Of a stretch of DNA of 64,000 bases, positions 1-11,196 are shown one piece after another. Numbering within the stretch: position 1 is the stretch's first letter; each line of letters starts with the position of its first letter. Position numbers and translations under genes: made by a program. Source of the stretch: Lonicera japonica (lineage: Eukaryota; Streptophyta; Magnoliopsida; Dipsacales; Caprifoliaceae); contig CM038468.1 of NCBI GenBank assembly GCA_021464415.1, forward strand, positions 28,074,969 through 28,138,968, given 5' to 3'. Below the pieces are notes generated by a model. The model was not told where the DNA came from, did not search any database, and worked only from the letters and a program-made list of their open reading frames with translations.

Positions 1-131
1 TATTTCTTGTCAACGACAATACGAATAGTGTGGGATATTTTTGTCAAATATTTTCAACTTATTAAGTTACTATGAGTAAAATCTATAAATGCCAGTTTCG
101 TAGTATCATTATTGCGGTGAACGATGGAGAA

Positions 132-368
132 TGATAAATTTAGAGAGAGTGAGAGAAAATGAATGTTTTGTATGTATTAATTGTGTGTTATACAATGAGA
201 GAAATCTCTATATATATACAAGTGAGAAACAGGAGAGAAGAGAAAGCCTAGAAACACGGAGCAAAACATGGAAAGGATAAAGAGAAAAGCAAAGCCTAAA
301 AACATGGAATAATGGAAGCCTAGAAACATGCATGGAGCAAAACATGGAATAATATTAATATTGTAACA
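132..368 (-). repeat. 3' LTR of the small LTR element
   Basis: The 237 bp repeat matches 1722-1954 apart from a few substitutions and a 4-base duplication (catg) near 330. Read on the minus strand it begins TGTTACA and ends TTATCA. The GAGAA target duplication precedes it on the plus strand. Confidence 0.92.
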
Positions 369-475
369 CCCCCCCTGAAGCTCAGGAGGGCTTGGAAAGC
401 ATGCAGAGCTTGGACACTAGAAATTGGAAGCGAGATGTCACATGTGATTTGGTGAAGAGATCAGCCGATTGTAGA

Positions 476-682
476 GCGCGAAAGTGGGAGAGGTTCTTGC
501 GCATGCGCGAGGTGGCCTCGGTGAGGGAGTCTGGCCGGGAGAATCCGGTGCGATCGACGAGCTCGTACCACGGACAGCGCTGCGAGAGGGCGCGCCAGAG
601 GGATTCAGAGAGGCGCGTGGCGAACAAGCACAGGGCTGGGGTGGGTGATTGAAGAGGTGGGGAGGGACTGAGACGAGGACAT
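476..682 (-). pseudogene. Captured fragment of a PRA1 (prenylated Rab acceptor) family gene
   Basis: On the minus strand a frame beginning at the ATG at 682-680 (MSSSQSLPTSS...) shifts once and then reads RALSQRCPWYELVDR, GFSRPDSLTEATSRMRKNLS and HFRA. This is the hallmark N-terminal region of plant PRA1 proteins, just before their membrane segments: an SQRRPW-ELVD-like block, then FSRPDSL-EA--RIRKNL-YFR. PRA1 proteins are small four-helix membrane proteins that help sort prenylated Rab GTPases in the ER and Golgi. Only the soluble N-terminal part is present; after HFRA the frame runs into unrelated sequence and no membrane helices follow. The fragment lies in the sense direction of the host LTR element, within its GC-rich part. 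Family recognition is from known PRA1 motifs; capture by the element is inferred from its position between the two LTRs. Confidence 0.75.
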
Positions 683-984
683 GGATGAAATATTGGGGAA
701 AGATTGAGGGTATTTTTGGGAGAAAAGTGCTATATCTAGATCGGCGGGAATTGGATTCTAGAGACTAGAGAGAGAATTGGTGGAGGATTTTTTTTTTTGA
801 GGATTTTTGTAGGTCCCGCATGTAACGGGAGGTGGAAGACATGGTGTAAAATAGAGAATTGGTAAAATAAAATATGAAAGGATAAAATATGGAACCTGAT
901 ACCGGTACTTTAGAGACAGAATGGGTTAAAATGAAGTTCATGATTGAATCCGGAACGCTGGATAGATTTTAGATTAATTTGGAA

Positions 985-1160
985 TTAAAAGAAGGTTTAA
1001 GGGTGAATATGAGAATAACAGAAAGTTCTGGGGTAAATATAAAAACAACAGGAAGTTCTGGGGTGAATATGGGAATAACAGAAAGGTCTGAGTTAAATAT
1101 AGAAATAACAGGAAGTTCTGTGGTGAATATGGGAATAATAGAAAGTTCTGGGGTAAATTA
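985..1160. repeat. Tandem repeats of about 33 bp inside the small LTR element
   Basis: About five degenerate units contain 'aaagttctgggg' and 'aatatgggaataaca'. Because the unit is close to a multiple of three, the plus strand stays open (repeats of SSGVN..ITG), but this is a by-product of the repeat and not evidence of a gene. Confidence 0.8.
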
Positions 1161-1174
1161 AGAAATATCTGCTT

Positions 1175-1338
1175 ACGTGGCAGTCAACGTTAACGTGGCT
1201 GACACGTGGCAGATGACTGTGCTGGGTGATGACGTGACTGGTTGACGTGGCTAAGACGTGGCAGATGACTATGTTGGGTGATGATGTGGCTGGTCAAAGA
1301 TGATGTGGCAGATGACTGTGCTGGGTGATGACGTGAGA
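1175..1338. repeat. Tandem repeats of about 55-60 bp inside the small LTR element
   Basis: Three units share 'gacgtggcagatgactgtgctgggtgatgacgtg'-type text with small differences (split here by key words ACGTGGCAGATGACT and GGGTGATGA). The units are rich in ACGT cores, a motif type bound by plant bZIP factors, but no function can be claimed. Confidence 0.75.
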
Positions 1339-1721
1339 TTTTTTTTTTTTTTCGAAGATGATTTCTGATTTAGGAGGCTTAGGATGGAGGACTGGAAAAC
1401 CGGATCTAGGAAGCAAAGAAAAAAAAAATATTTTCGTGAACAGTAACTAAATTTTTTTATTTTGAACAGTAACTAACGCCTTTAGTGTAAACCGTTAGTA
1501 TTAACGGCGTCGGAATCGTCTAGTCAAGACGATGGCAGTGGTGGTGGGTGACGGTGTTTTGGAGGTGGTTTGGGTAGTTTTCGAGAGTGATGGAAAATTT
1601 GGGTAAGGGTTTGATCTGTGTTTGTGTAGTTCGGGCAGTGGAGGATAGCGGAGAAGTGGGCAACGGGTTGGTAGTGGTGGGGGATGAAGGAGCAAAGGTT
1701 TAAACTCCCCCTTTGATACCA

Positions 1722-1954
1722 TGATAAATTTAGAGAGAGTGAGAGAAAATGAATGTTTTGTATGTATTAATTGTGTATTTTACAATGAGAAAAATCTCTA
1801 TATATATACAAGTGAGAAACAAGAGAGAAGAGAAAGCCTAGAAACACGGAGCAAAACATGGAAAGGATAAAGAGAAAAGCAAAGCCTAAAAACATGGAAT
1901 AATGGAAGCCTAGAAACATGGAGCAAAACATGGAATAATATTAATATTGTAACA
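1722..1954 (-). repeat. 5' LTR of the small LTR element
   Basis: The 233 bp repeat is directly followed, on the minus strand, by the tRNA-type primer site. High similarity to the other LTR suggests a fairly young insertion compared with the duplicated host sequence around it. Confidence 0.92.
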
Positions 1955-4900
1955 GAGAAGACTACAATAGTTTACAAGAAAATTTGAGTGCAATACATTA
2001 TTACAAGATTTAAAAGATTCCAGTAAACAAATTAGTTCGATCCTCAAGCATTTTAAAGTTTTATTATACTATTCATTTATGTATCCAAGCTTAATTTGGT
2101 TTATGTTACCAATTATTTGATAACTACTATTTTTATTTTTATTTTGTAATTGGGCCGTTCATATAGGAATAAACATAACAAATACCAAACTTATAATTTT
2201 ATGAAATGAAACGAAAACTTACCATGTTTATTGAACTAATATAACTATAAGTTTTTTTAATATATTATCAAATAGCGTTCATTTGAATAAATTAAAATTA
2301 TAATATTTTAAAGTAATAGAAAATAAAAATTAATTACAAAATATAAAATATACAAAAACCAAATTCTATAAATCATATGTATTATACGTGCATCACGACT
2401 AGCATGTATATAGCACAAGAGATGTCTTTTTCTAGCTCATAAGGCATTGTGGATGTATATGGAAAGTAAATAATTAAGAACAAAATTTTTTGTGGTGGGA
2501 GCGTTAAAAATTAATGGGGTTTATTTTGCATGAAATTTCTTTTCATAAATTTTGAGAGTTGTGTATCACAACATATGAATGAATGTCATCCATATATTAT
2601 AAAAATTAGTAATGGATGGAAAAGTTTGTCTAATATTATTTTAAATTATTTGAATCGTTTTAAAATTTGATATGATTTTTATATTATTAATCTTTTTATT
2701 TTTTTGTTGACATTGAAATATTGGAGGAAGCTAAAAATGGAGTTGAATAATTTTTGTTAGAAACTAATTTCTATTAAACACACAAAATTATACACTCCGG
2801 TAGTCAAATATATCAACAGGAAGAAAATTATAAATAGTAACATGCTTTCTTGTTTTTAGAAGAGCATATACCAGTAGTAAAAAATATCAGAATATTGAGA
2901 CCATTTTCAGTTTTATGAGAGAATATATTTATTTAAAAATTCAAGGAAGTTATTATCAAAACTAGATTTTTTTACAACCACAAATTTTAATCTGCATATA
3001 ATGAAAGTAAAGTCAATGAAGTCAATGAAGATGTTAGAAGAAGATTAGAGAATGATTTCCATCTTTTAAACAATAAGAGGCAAATATAGCAAAAGTGACA
3101 ATATATTTTATAATTTTTTTTAAAAATAATATATTTTTTAAAAAAATAATTAAAATAAAGGTTTATTTATCAATTGTATTTTAAATAAGGCTTGACAAAA
3201 TTATATTTTGTTCAACGATAACTTTGTAATCTAAAAAATTTAATGCAAATTTGTTTATATTTTTTTAACTAGTATATTTTTATGTGTCACTTGGGTAACT
3301 CTAAAGTAACAACAAATAAACCTCAATAGATAATAATGTATTATAAAATAAGAAGTGCAAACTTAACTTTGAATAACAACAAAAAAACCATCATGTATGT
3401 TTTATTAATAAAGGGATTCAAATTTGTAACTTGTTAAAATAACTCTAAAGTTACGTCAATTAAACGCTTAAACGTAGAAATCTGCTAAAAACCATGTAGT
3501 ACAAACTTAATTTTACAAGATACAATAAAATATTACAATTCAAAAATATACTGTAAAGTTAACATTACACTCCTTTTAGAGTTTGGTCAAAAATAGTCTC
3601 TTAATTTAAAAAATATTATTTTCCCGATACTTTTGCAAAAAAAATTTCAAAGAAACCTCATTTTCCAATATTCTGAAATAAAAATAAAATTAAAATAGTT
3701 GTGCAACAAATTGTCAAACTTACCTTTAGTCATCCTAGAAAGCATTTTTCTTGGGAATATGCCCAATCTTTTTCAAATTTTCAACTATAAATATAAGCAA
3801 ATATTGCCCAGTTATTTTATTAGACTATCCCTTAAAAAGCATTCTATCAATAATTATGTATACATTCGGTGGCATACTAAATGTATATGCAATATTATGT
3901 ATAGATTAAAACAATATAATCCCATCTAGTGGTGTTTTCTCAAGACCAATGTGCACACATAGTTTTAATTAATCGGCGTCTATACTTATGAAGCCGTCAT
4001 GAATAGTAGTGTTCGTTTCAATTGGAAAATTCTTGTACAACATGCTATTTGAAGGATGAATTCATTATTATTTGCTTTATATGTTTATAGGAGCTGAGTA
4101 AAAAATATATTATTACATCTCGATCAATGAAAATTGTTGGTGTAAAAATTTAAGACATATAATTAACCTCATAGTTAAAACTGATTATCTCAATAAAAGG
4201 AGATTATGAGGAGTTGGCAGTGTAAATTGTAAAGTCTAAACTAGTTTAGCTTTATTACTTCGACAAAAACACAATTGCTTGTAAGTTACTTGACTCGTTC
4301 GAGATTGAATCTAAAGAACTACAAGCAAGCCAAGCTACCAAAGCCGTGCATTGAAGCATTTCATCAAAATGGTTTCGGTGAGCAATGGCATTTGAATTTG
4401 ATTCTTTTTAAGCTTGTTGTTTTCATAAAAAGCTAAAACGGAAATTTCCAAATCAATTTGTCAAAAAATATGCCTTTTGATAAGGTGAACCAATGATAAA
4501 CACGCAATTTTGTAGTCGCTAACGCTCTTTTGATTGTGATTATCACGTTTATCTTAGCCTAGATTAATTAAATTAACCCACTTTTTGTACACACTCTAAA
4601 AATATCAAGAATTGCTTTAACATGGCTCAAAGTAGCCTTTTCTAGTGTCTTGATTGTGCCCATAGATTTTGGAAGTAAGTTGGGGAGCTTTGGAAAGTGT
4701 TCAAGGAAGATAGAAGCTAAAAAGGAAGAATAAAATTTCCTGAAACAACCCTTTGATCAATCAGATGCCACCTTTTAGTGCAGAATCTACTCTTTGATCA
4801 ATCAGAAGATGCTGTGATCGATCAAAGCCCACCCAGCACAGCAAAATCTACCCTCTGATAGATCAGGGGCCTCCTAGATCACATAGTACAGCCCCCAAAA

Positions 4901-5813
4901 GCAACTTTTCTCACCTTTTGATGCATTGAAACTCACCAAAAGTGCTGGACTTTCCATTTCTAGATCAAATCAGGTTCTTACCCATTGGGATCTTCAGAAA
5001 AGTGTAGTAGAATAACCATTTTTTGGGCATTGCTTTCCCATTATTTAATTTCTCTTTGTCCTTCATGTAAAATGTAATTTGCTAGATCTAGATTTAAGGA
5101 ATATAAGTGATTTTTTCGTGCACTTTCTTTTTCTATCATTTTTGTAAGAAATCTAGTTAGAGAAACTCTTGAGAGAAATGGAGATCACTTTAATGGTTTT
5201 TGTTCATATAACTATCATGGAGTAGTTTCATTGCTAAGGCTAAAAGATGAATTTTGCATTGCATTAATTATGTAAATTTGTTTCTCATTCCATTGTTAGT
5301 ATTGTTAAATACTTGTTGAATCCTTCATCTTCTCCATTCAATCAACCATTCATAAGCTACTAAGATAATCCTCATAAGGTGATTTGACTTTGTATGCCTT
5401 GTATACATAGATCTCAAGCATTAATGAAGAGATGATACACTTGTGTATTTCTTATTAGCCTATGTCCATTCCTTCTATGAATGAGATACTTTTCATTGCC
5501 AAGCATGTTTAGTCTTTGAATATTAATAGAAACACCATAAATTTGAAATTCCAATCCTTGAATGCTTTAATGATATGTTGAGTGCTTTCTACACTTTATG
5601 TTATTTTGAGATTCAATATTTTCTTAGTTAGAGTATTATCAATGAGGATTTCTTAAGTGTATGCCATAATCAACTTTACTAATCACCTTAAGGATTCAAT
5701 TTGTATTTATCAAATGTGTCTAAACTAGATGATTTAATCTCCACCTAGACCTCCTAATCTTAGACAAATGAAATGTTATGATTTATTGAGCTAAACTTTT
5801 TAGTTGGCCATTT

Positions 5814-8800
5814 TACTACACCAGATTTCGCTAACTGGCACGCATGTTTGGAACGGTTTTTGGCCGTGCCAAAATTTGTCTGGACTTGACACGGTTTTGG
5901 AAGGGTTTAGGCCGTTCCTGTTTAGGAACGGTTTATATCCGTACCAAAAAGGTTCTTATCTTCATATCCATTTTCCCCGTTGACCAAAGCTTCCGCTAAA
6001 TTGAAAAGTCAAACAGGAACGGTTTCTAGCAGTGCCAAAACGGTTCCTATCTTCATTTCCTTTTCCCCCTCTTTGACCAACTCTCCCGCCCATTTTTAAA
6101 GCCAATTTTTAATGCATTTCAAGATTTCCGCTCATAATTTCATTCCAAAATATTCAATTTTATTTTAAAACATATTATTTTTTCACTTTTTCTAATAGTA
6201 TAATGAAAATGAAAATTATGCTTAAATACCCATATTTCATTTTTTTTTAATAAGACCATTTTGACTTTTTAAAAATTTATATTATTTATATTTAAAAATT
6301 AATTAATTTCAATTTGTAAAACCTATATATTATATAGTTAAACCTTTTTATAATTAATATTCATTAACTTAGTGATTCTTATATTAAATATTTTTTTAAG
6401 GAACAAAGTTTGCAATTAATATTTGTTTCTATTAGTACTTTTATTTGCAAATCCTTTTGTTTAGCTGTTAAAAATGAAAAATATATATTTTTTATTTATA
6501 ATCTAGTTATTTTATAATACCTACGTATTATACTAAAATTAAATTTAAAACTAGCCGCACTAAAATTAAATATATGGTTTGCATCTTAAGTAAACATATA
6601 GTTTTTTTGGTGATTAAGAAATTAATAATAGCTTGAAACGTTATAATGCATTTTATCTAAATTGAATATGATAATTTAATTTAATTCATCAAAATTTATA
6701 TAATTAATTTCCAGTAAAAAACTAGATAGGTGATAGGCCCAATAGTTCGAGGGAACTTTTAAGCCTTTTTTAAAATAAAAATATTTTTTTATACCAACAA
6801 TTGATAGATCCAATAGTTCGAGAATGGTGATAGGCCCGACGAGACTCAAACTTGAAAGCACTACGTGAATACTCATATTTTCAACAAACAATAATCTTAA
6901 CCTATTAATTAAATTATATCACATAATACTAGGTATTGCCCGTGCCGTCCGGCACGGTGAAATAAAAAAATATTAAATACAAATAAAGAGACCCCTAGGT
7001 ATTGCCCATGCTGAACGGGGTGGCAGTGTAAAAAAAATTAACAGTTAGATTGACCAAAAAATACATAATAGCTAAATAGCGTGCAATCCAAAACATATAT
7101 TAAGAAAACTGTATACACAACTTATATAACTATAAAGCGCGGGGGTGGGGGGAGGATATATTTAACCCGACCAGATTGAGGTGATTTTTAATTGAAAAAC
7201 TCGAAGTGCTTCCATTTATGATATGCTTAAATTTGAACCCGTTTTACTAATTCATTAAGGTCTGGATGGGTTAATAATCATTCACCAATATATACAAAAA
7301 TTAACATCCCATTATTGTTACAATGATGTTATAAATTTATATAATTTTAATTATAAATAGATTGCACCATTAGTAGTAACCATGATTTACAAAAGTAATA
7401 TGTTTTTTTTTTTTAAGTAAAATAAAATAAACTATTTAAGTTTTTAAAAGATTAAATAAAAACAAATATCTTTTTTATATTCTTAAACTAAAGGAAGAAT
7501 TAGATTTGAATGTAAGTATATGAAGAAAAAAATATGTTTAAAGAGAGAAAAGTGGGTTACAATAGGTATGGATTAGACATATTGTTATATTCTATTTGAT
7601 CTAGAAGAATATCTTCTCTTATTTATTTACTAAAATGAATTATAACTGTAACTTAAAATTGGTCCCAACTTTGATCAATTTCCATAAAAATTGTTAGATG
7701 AAAGCCCCTTCAAAATAGTTATATCCTTGATTTTTTTTTCAAGTTATAAAGAAATAGGATTTAATGTGTGTGCAGGGGTTGCAATATCTTTAACTTGCAA
7801 TAACAAGTGAAATATATCATAGCAGCAGTAAAAGAACCCTATAGTACGTTCATGTAATGAAGGCTCTCAACATATCTCATACATCTAATCTAAATACTAA
7901 ATTAGTAAAATGGAGCCTACACATGAATTTTCTCAATTAATTGCGTTGCATTTTCACTCCTAAAATCATCTTTTTCATGCCAATCTCTTTACATCATTGA
8001 TGGGTTCTCTTATAAGTTGAAAATATCTCGCTTCTTTTCACAATTGTGAACTTAATATCTTCAAGGAAAGTTTAATGGTCCTTCTTGCATCAATATATCC
8101 CCCTCTTTATAGATTGACCCTCATCTACATTTTTCTCTTCGGATGTTACTTTTTGTCTAAAATGAATAGTTTGCAGCAGGAGTTCTCAATTTCCTACAAT
8201 TCTTTCTTTCATATAACAAAATTCAATTTCGGCTTTTAAAGAATGGTGGGGGCTTCAACTTTAAAAGGTATGTGCCTAATTAGAATTACTTTTTTTTTTG
8301 TTGTTGTTGCATGACTCTTCAAGTAAAACACAGTGCAAGACTATATAAATGTTTTATTTTTTAGCGACTTCTGGAATGTGCCTTTTAATTTAATTTGCAA
8401 CTTTTGATAAGGAAGGTTACATTATTTCAGCATTTTAACATCTATGCATTTCAGCTCATTTTTTTACTTGGTGGCTGTATGACCATTGACATCAAAGAAT
8501 TGAGATTTTTTTGGTTTTCATTTTATGTGTGTAGGATGATCACGGTACACCACCTCACTTTAGCAGTGTGGTTGAAGCTACTCTATCTATAATTTTTACA
8601 CGCATATGTTATTATGGCAAAGTGTGAGTGAGATCAAAAAAATTATGGTCGATCAATTAATAACTAATACATTGATGCTTAGGTGTTCTTATTTTAGGTT
8701 TCTTCTTTCTACAAATTAGAATCCAATCTTTCTGGTCTTTATTTTGCATCTTTTCTGAGTTCAAAAAACTTTATGATTATTTACTATTTTTGTAGGTGTT

Positions 8801-10546
8801 TCTAACCTACTGTATCTAGTATGTAGAAGCATTGGTTAATTAAGATGTATAGTATATCATAAAATAACCAGCAGTAAAGCAAGCATAAAAGAAATTAAGT
8901 TCTCCATTGTCTCCCAGCGTTCTCTCTTTTAACGCTATTATTAAAATTATATGGGTTGGCTTCTTCCCATGTGCCCAATTAGAATGACTAATTGAGATCT
9001 TATAATCCATGCCTGTGGGAGATATCTTTATGTACATAACAAGTTTATAATCATTAATGGGTTTAATGTTTGAAACCAATTTGTAACAACCTGAAGTACT
9101 GTAATTGAACTTTTTTATGAGAGAGAAGTAAGCATAATACTATCATAAGGTCACCATGTAATAACTCAATAAGAAGTCAATAAATTTGCTATTTGTAACT
9201 ACTTTGCATTTCATTTCATCTATGATCTATGTTTGGAGTTTGGACTATTAGAAGGAGCTAGAAGACATGTTAGCTTTTTCTTCCATCACCAATCTATTTA
9301 TTGAATATACAATTTGTTTGTTATTTCTATTTCTTTTTTGGAATGTATTCTATAGATGCTTGAAGCTTTATTTGTTTCTTTGTTATTCCTTTGGTTCATT
9401 CATTTTGATGATTGCTTTCTTTTTTCTAGTTCAAAATAGGCTTTTTTCAGTCTTTTGACATTCTAACTGGTACTGATCATGTCATAGCAATCATTAACTC
9501 TCATGTGTCTCTAATGGACGTAATAATTTTATTTAGATGTATTTGTTAGGACTGTTTGTAGATAAAGTGACAAAAACAAGCCAATAATTTTGGAAAAACA
9601 TTGATTTTTGAAAAAAGCAATTACCATTGAAGTTGTTGTCTAATTGCAAAGTTTCCTTTTGGATTTTGTTGCTAAGCAGAAATTGAATCCTTTACCAGAA
9701 GAGACGACATCAGCAGTAGCTCGAGCGGAGATGAGAACAAATTCGAGCGGAGAAAGAGTTCTTTTAAGTTTTTGACAAGAGACGACATCGAATCATTTGG
9801 CTCTTCCTTGAAGACGAATAGGAGATACAAACACCCCCCTCCCCTACAAAAAAGAAGAAGGGCTCTCACTTGCTTTCACAATTGGTGCAATTTTGTAGTT
9901 TTTATGTTTTCATTTGGTGATAGTTGTGATGTGTATGGGGAAGGTGAAAATAGGTCACTTCATTCACAGCTCTTGTATTGTTAAATTTTTATTGTGTAAT
10001 GAAAAATATATTTATTTTTTTAATTGAAATATATTTTTATTCTTAGCTTTTTTGAATTGAAATATATTTGATGGTATTAGATTATTGTCAGATTTTATTT
10101 GAGAATGAACAAAGCTAAAAGTGTATGGCTGGAATAAAAAAATCCAAAAAAAGGGCCAGTGAATTTGAATTTTCAAAGTGGCACGGTTTTGGAACAGCTA
10201 AAAACCGTTCCCATTAAGTGACAAAAAACAAAACAAGATTAATTAAAATGACACGTGTACAAATTAAAAAAGGACACGTGGTCAAATGAAAAAAAGACAA
10301 ATGGCTAACGACTTCGAAATTGAGGCAGAATATGAAATGGATCTAGCACGGTTCTTAGCAGTTCTAAAACCGTTCCAATTTATTCTAAAAAGGGGTACGG
10401 TTTGACCAGAATATACCACATAAGAGGAACGGAAATAGCCGTTCCAAAAAAAAAAACCACACCTGTTTTGGGCACGGTTCGGAGCCGTTCCAGATACGTT
10501 TTGGCACGGTTTAAAACCGTGCCTCTTTGGCATTTATGGTGTAGTG
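5814..10546. mobile_element. CACTA (En/Spm) transposon 1, non-autonomous, 4.73 kb
   Basis: Terminal inverted repeats are (T)ACTACACCA on the left and TGGTGTAGTG on the right, flanked by the 3 bp duplication TTT (5811-5813, 10547-10549). The first base is T instead of C. Subterminal repeats occur at 5840-6070 and 10175-10530: many copies in both orientations of a motif like GGCACGGTTTTGGAACGG / CCGTTCC. The related LTR fragment at 40880-40905 shows the uninterrupted site. The interior (6080-10170) is AT-rich and I find no transposase domain in it; the open frames there are short and unrecognisable. Confidence 0.9.
6080..10170. other. Interior of CACTA 1 without recognisable gene
   Basis: Four kilobases of AT-rich sequence. 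Two short related stretches near 6930 and 6990 share 'ctaggtattgccc' followed by C/G-rich text. Open frames at 6676-6891, 8395-8592, 8840-9079, 9267-9458 and 9672-9984 are low in complexity or lack family features. If a transposase once lay here, it cannot be recognised. Confidence 0.6.
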
Positions 10547-10572
10547 TTTTCATAATCAAGTCAATTCCCTAA

Positions 10573-11196
10573 GGGCTCGTTTGGTTGGAGTTTTTGAGGA
10601 TTCCTGGAATCCTAAATTCCATTCCATGAGGATTATTTTGTTTGGTTGGAGTTTTAGCTAGGAATTTAGGATTTCTAGGCATCCTAAATTCCCCCATTTT
10701 GCCAAAATCTATTCCCTTATAAATTGGGAGGAATCTTGGATTCCCAATTTGAGGAATCCTTTTTTTTTGTCCAAAAACTGTTTTTTTTTTTCCAGAAAAT
10801 GGGAAAAAATATTTTTTTCCAGAAAATGAAAAAAAATTCCAGAAAATTTTCAAAAATATTTTTTTCCCAGAAAATTAAAAATATTATATTTTCCCCAGAA
10901 AGTGAAAAAAAATAAATTTTCCAGAAAACTTAAAATATTATTTTTTCCCAGAAAATGAAAAAAAAAAATTCCCAAAAAATGAACAAATTTATTTTTCCCC
11001 AAAAAATGAAAAAAAAATATTTTTCCCAGTAAATGAAAAAAAATTCCAGAAAATTAAAAAAAATAATTTGCCGAGTTCATTCCTAAAACTCCAACCAAAC
11101 GAGCATTAATGAAATCCAATAAAGGATGCCAAGAATAAAGGTTTCCTGGCATCTAAAATGCCAATTCCATTCCTAAAACTCGAACCAAACGAGCCC
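10573..11196. mobile_element. Tourist-like (PIF/Harbinger type) MITE, 624 bp
   Basis: Ends are GGGCTCGTTTGGTT and AACCAAACGAGCCC, perfect inverted repeats of at least 14 bp, flanked by the target duplication TAA (10570-10572, 11197-11199). The related LTR at 40850-40890 has no insertion at this site. The middle (about 10760-11060) is an array of degenerate units of the form TTTTCCCAGAAAATGAAAAA. Open frames across this array on both strands are produced by the repeat and are not genes. Confidence 0.88.
10760..11060. repeat. Degenerate TTTTCCCAGAAAATGAAAA array inside the MITE
   Basis: About ten units of 25-35 bp alternate a T run, CCAGAAAAT and an A run. The purine/pyrimidine alternation could form local hairpins. 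The array sits between subterminal parts that resemble each other in inverted orientation. Confidence 0.75.

Larger units (their letters stand above)
132..1954 (-). mobile_element. Small non-autonomous LTR retrotransposon (TRIM/LARD-like) carrying a gene fragment
   Basis: Two near-identical LTRs (132-368 and 1722-1954, about 235 bp) start TGTTACA and end TTTATCA when read on the minus strand. A primer site resembling the initiator-Met tRNA type (TGGTATCAAAG, minus, 1721-1711) touches the 5' LTR. A run of seven G (minus, 375-369) touches the 3' LTR as polypurine tract. A 5 bp target duplication GAGAA flanks the element (127-131 and 1955-1959). The paralogous site at about 43925 has no insertion. 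The 1.35 kb interior has no gag or pol, so the element must have been moved by another element's proteins. The interior is noticeably GC-richer at 440-700 and 1500-1700 than its surroundings. Confidence 0.93.
88..4220. repeat. Left copy of an internal segmental duplication
   Basis: This stretch is paralogous to blocks at 43886-43985, 51290-51382, 55968-57185 and 58807-59012. Matching landmarks are the text around 88-131 and 1960-2000 (with 43886-43985), 2008-2100 (with 51292-51382), 2218-2290 (with 56073), 2540-2640, 3740-3900 and 4050-4200 (with 58830-59000). The left copy is broken by the LTR element at 132-1954. It also has about 600 bases around 3090-3690 that the right copy lacks. I see no convincing gene in it; the small open frames (for example 3699-3929) are AT-rich and match no family I know. 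The paralogy ends where a copia LTR begins at 4221. Confidence 0.8.

Noticed and set aside
979..1161. Repetitive plus-strand frame (SSGVN..)
   Set aside because: It follows a 33 bp tandem repeat inside an LTR element and is antisense to it; no protein family resembles it.
6925..7030. Two 'ctaggtattgccc' stretches as possible Helitron or MITE ends
   Set aside because: They occur in direct orientation 70 bp apart with no matching terminus or target duplication found, so no element can be defined.
10569..10915. Open frames on both strands (Phe/Lys-rich)
   Set aside because: They are produced by the TTTTCCCAGAAAATGAAAA array inside a MITE; composition and mirrored frames show no real gene.
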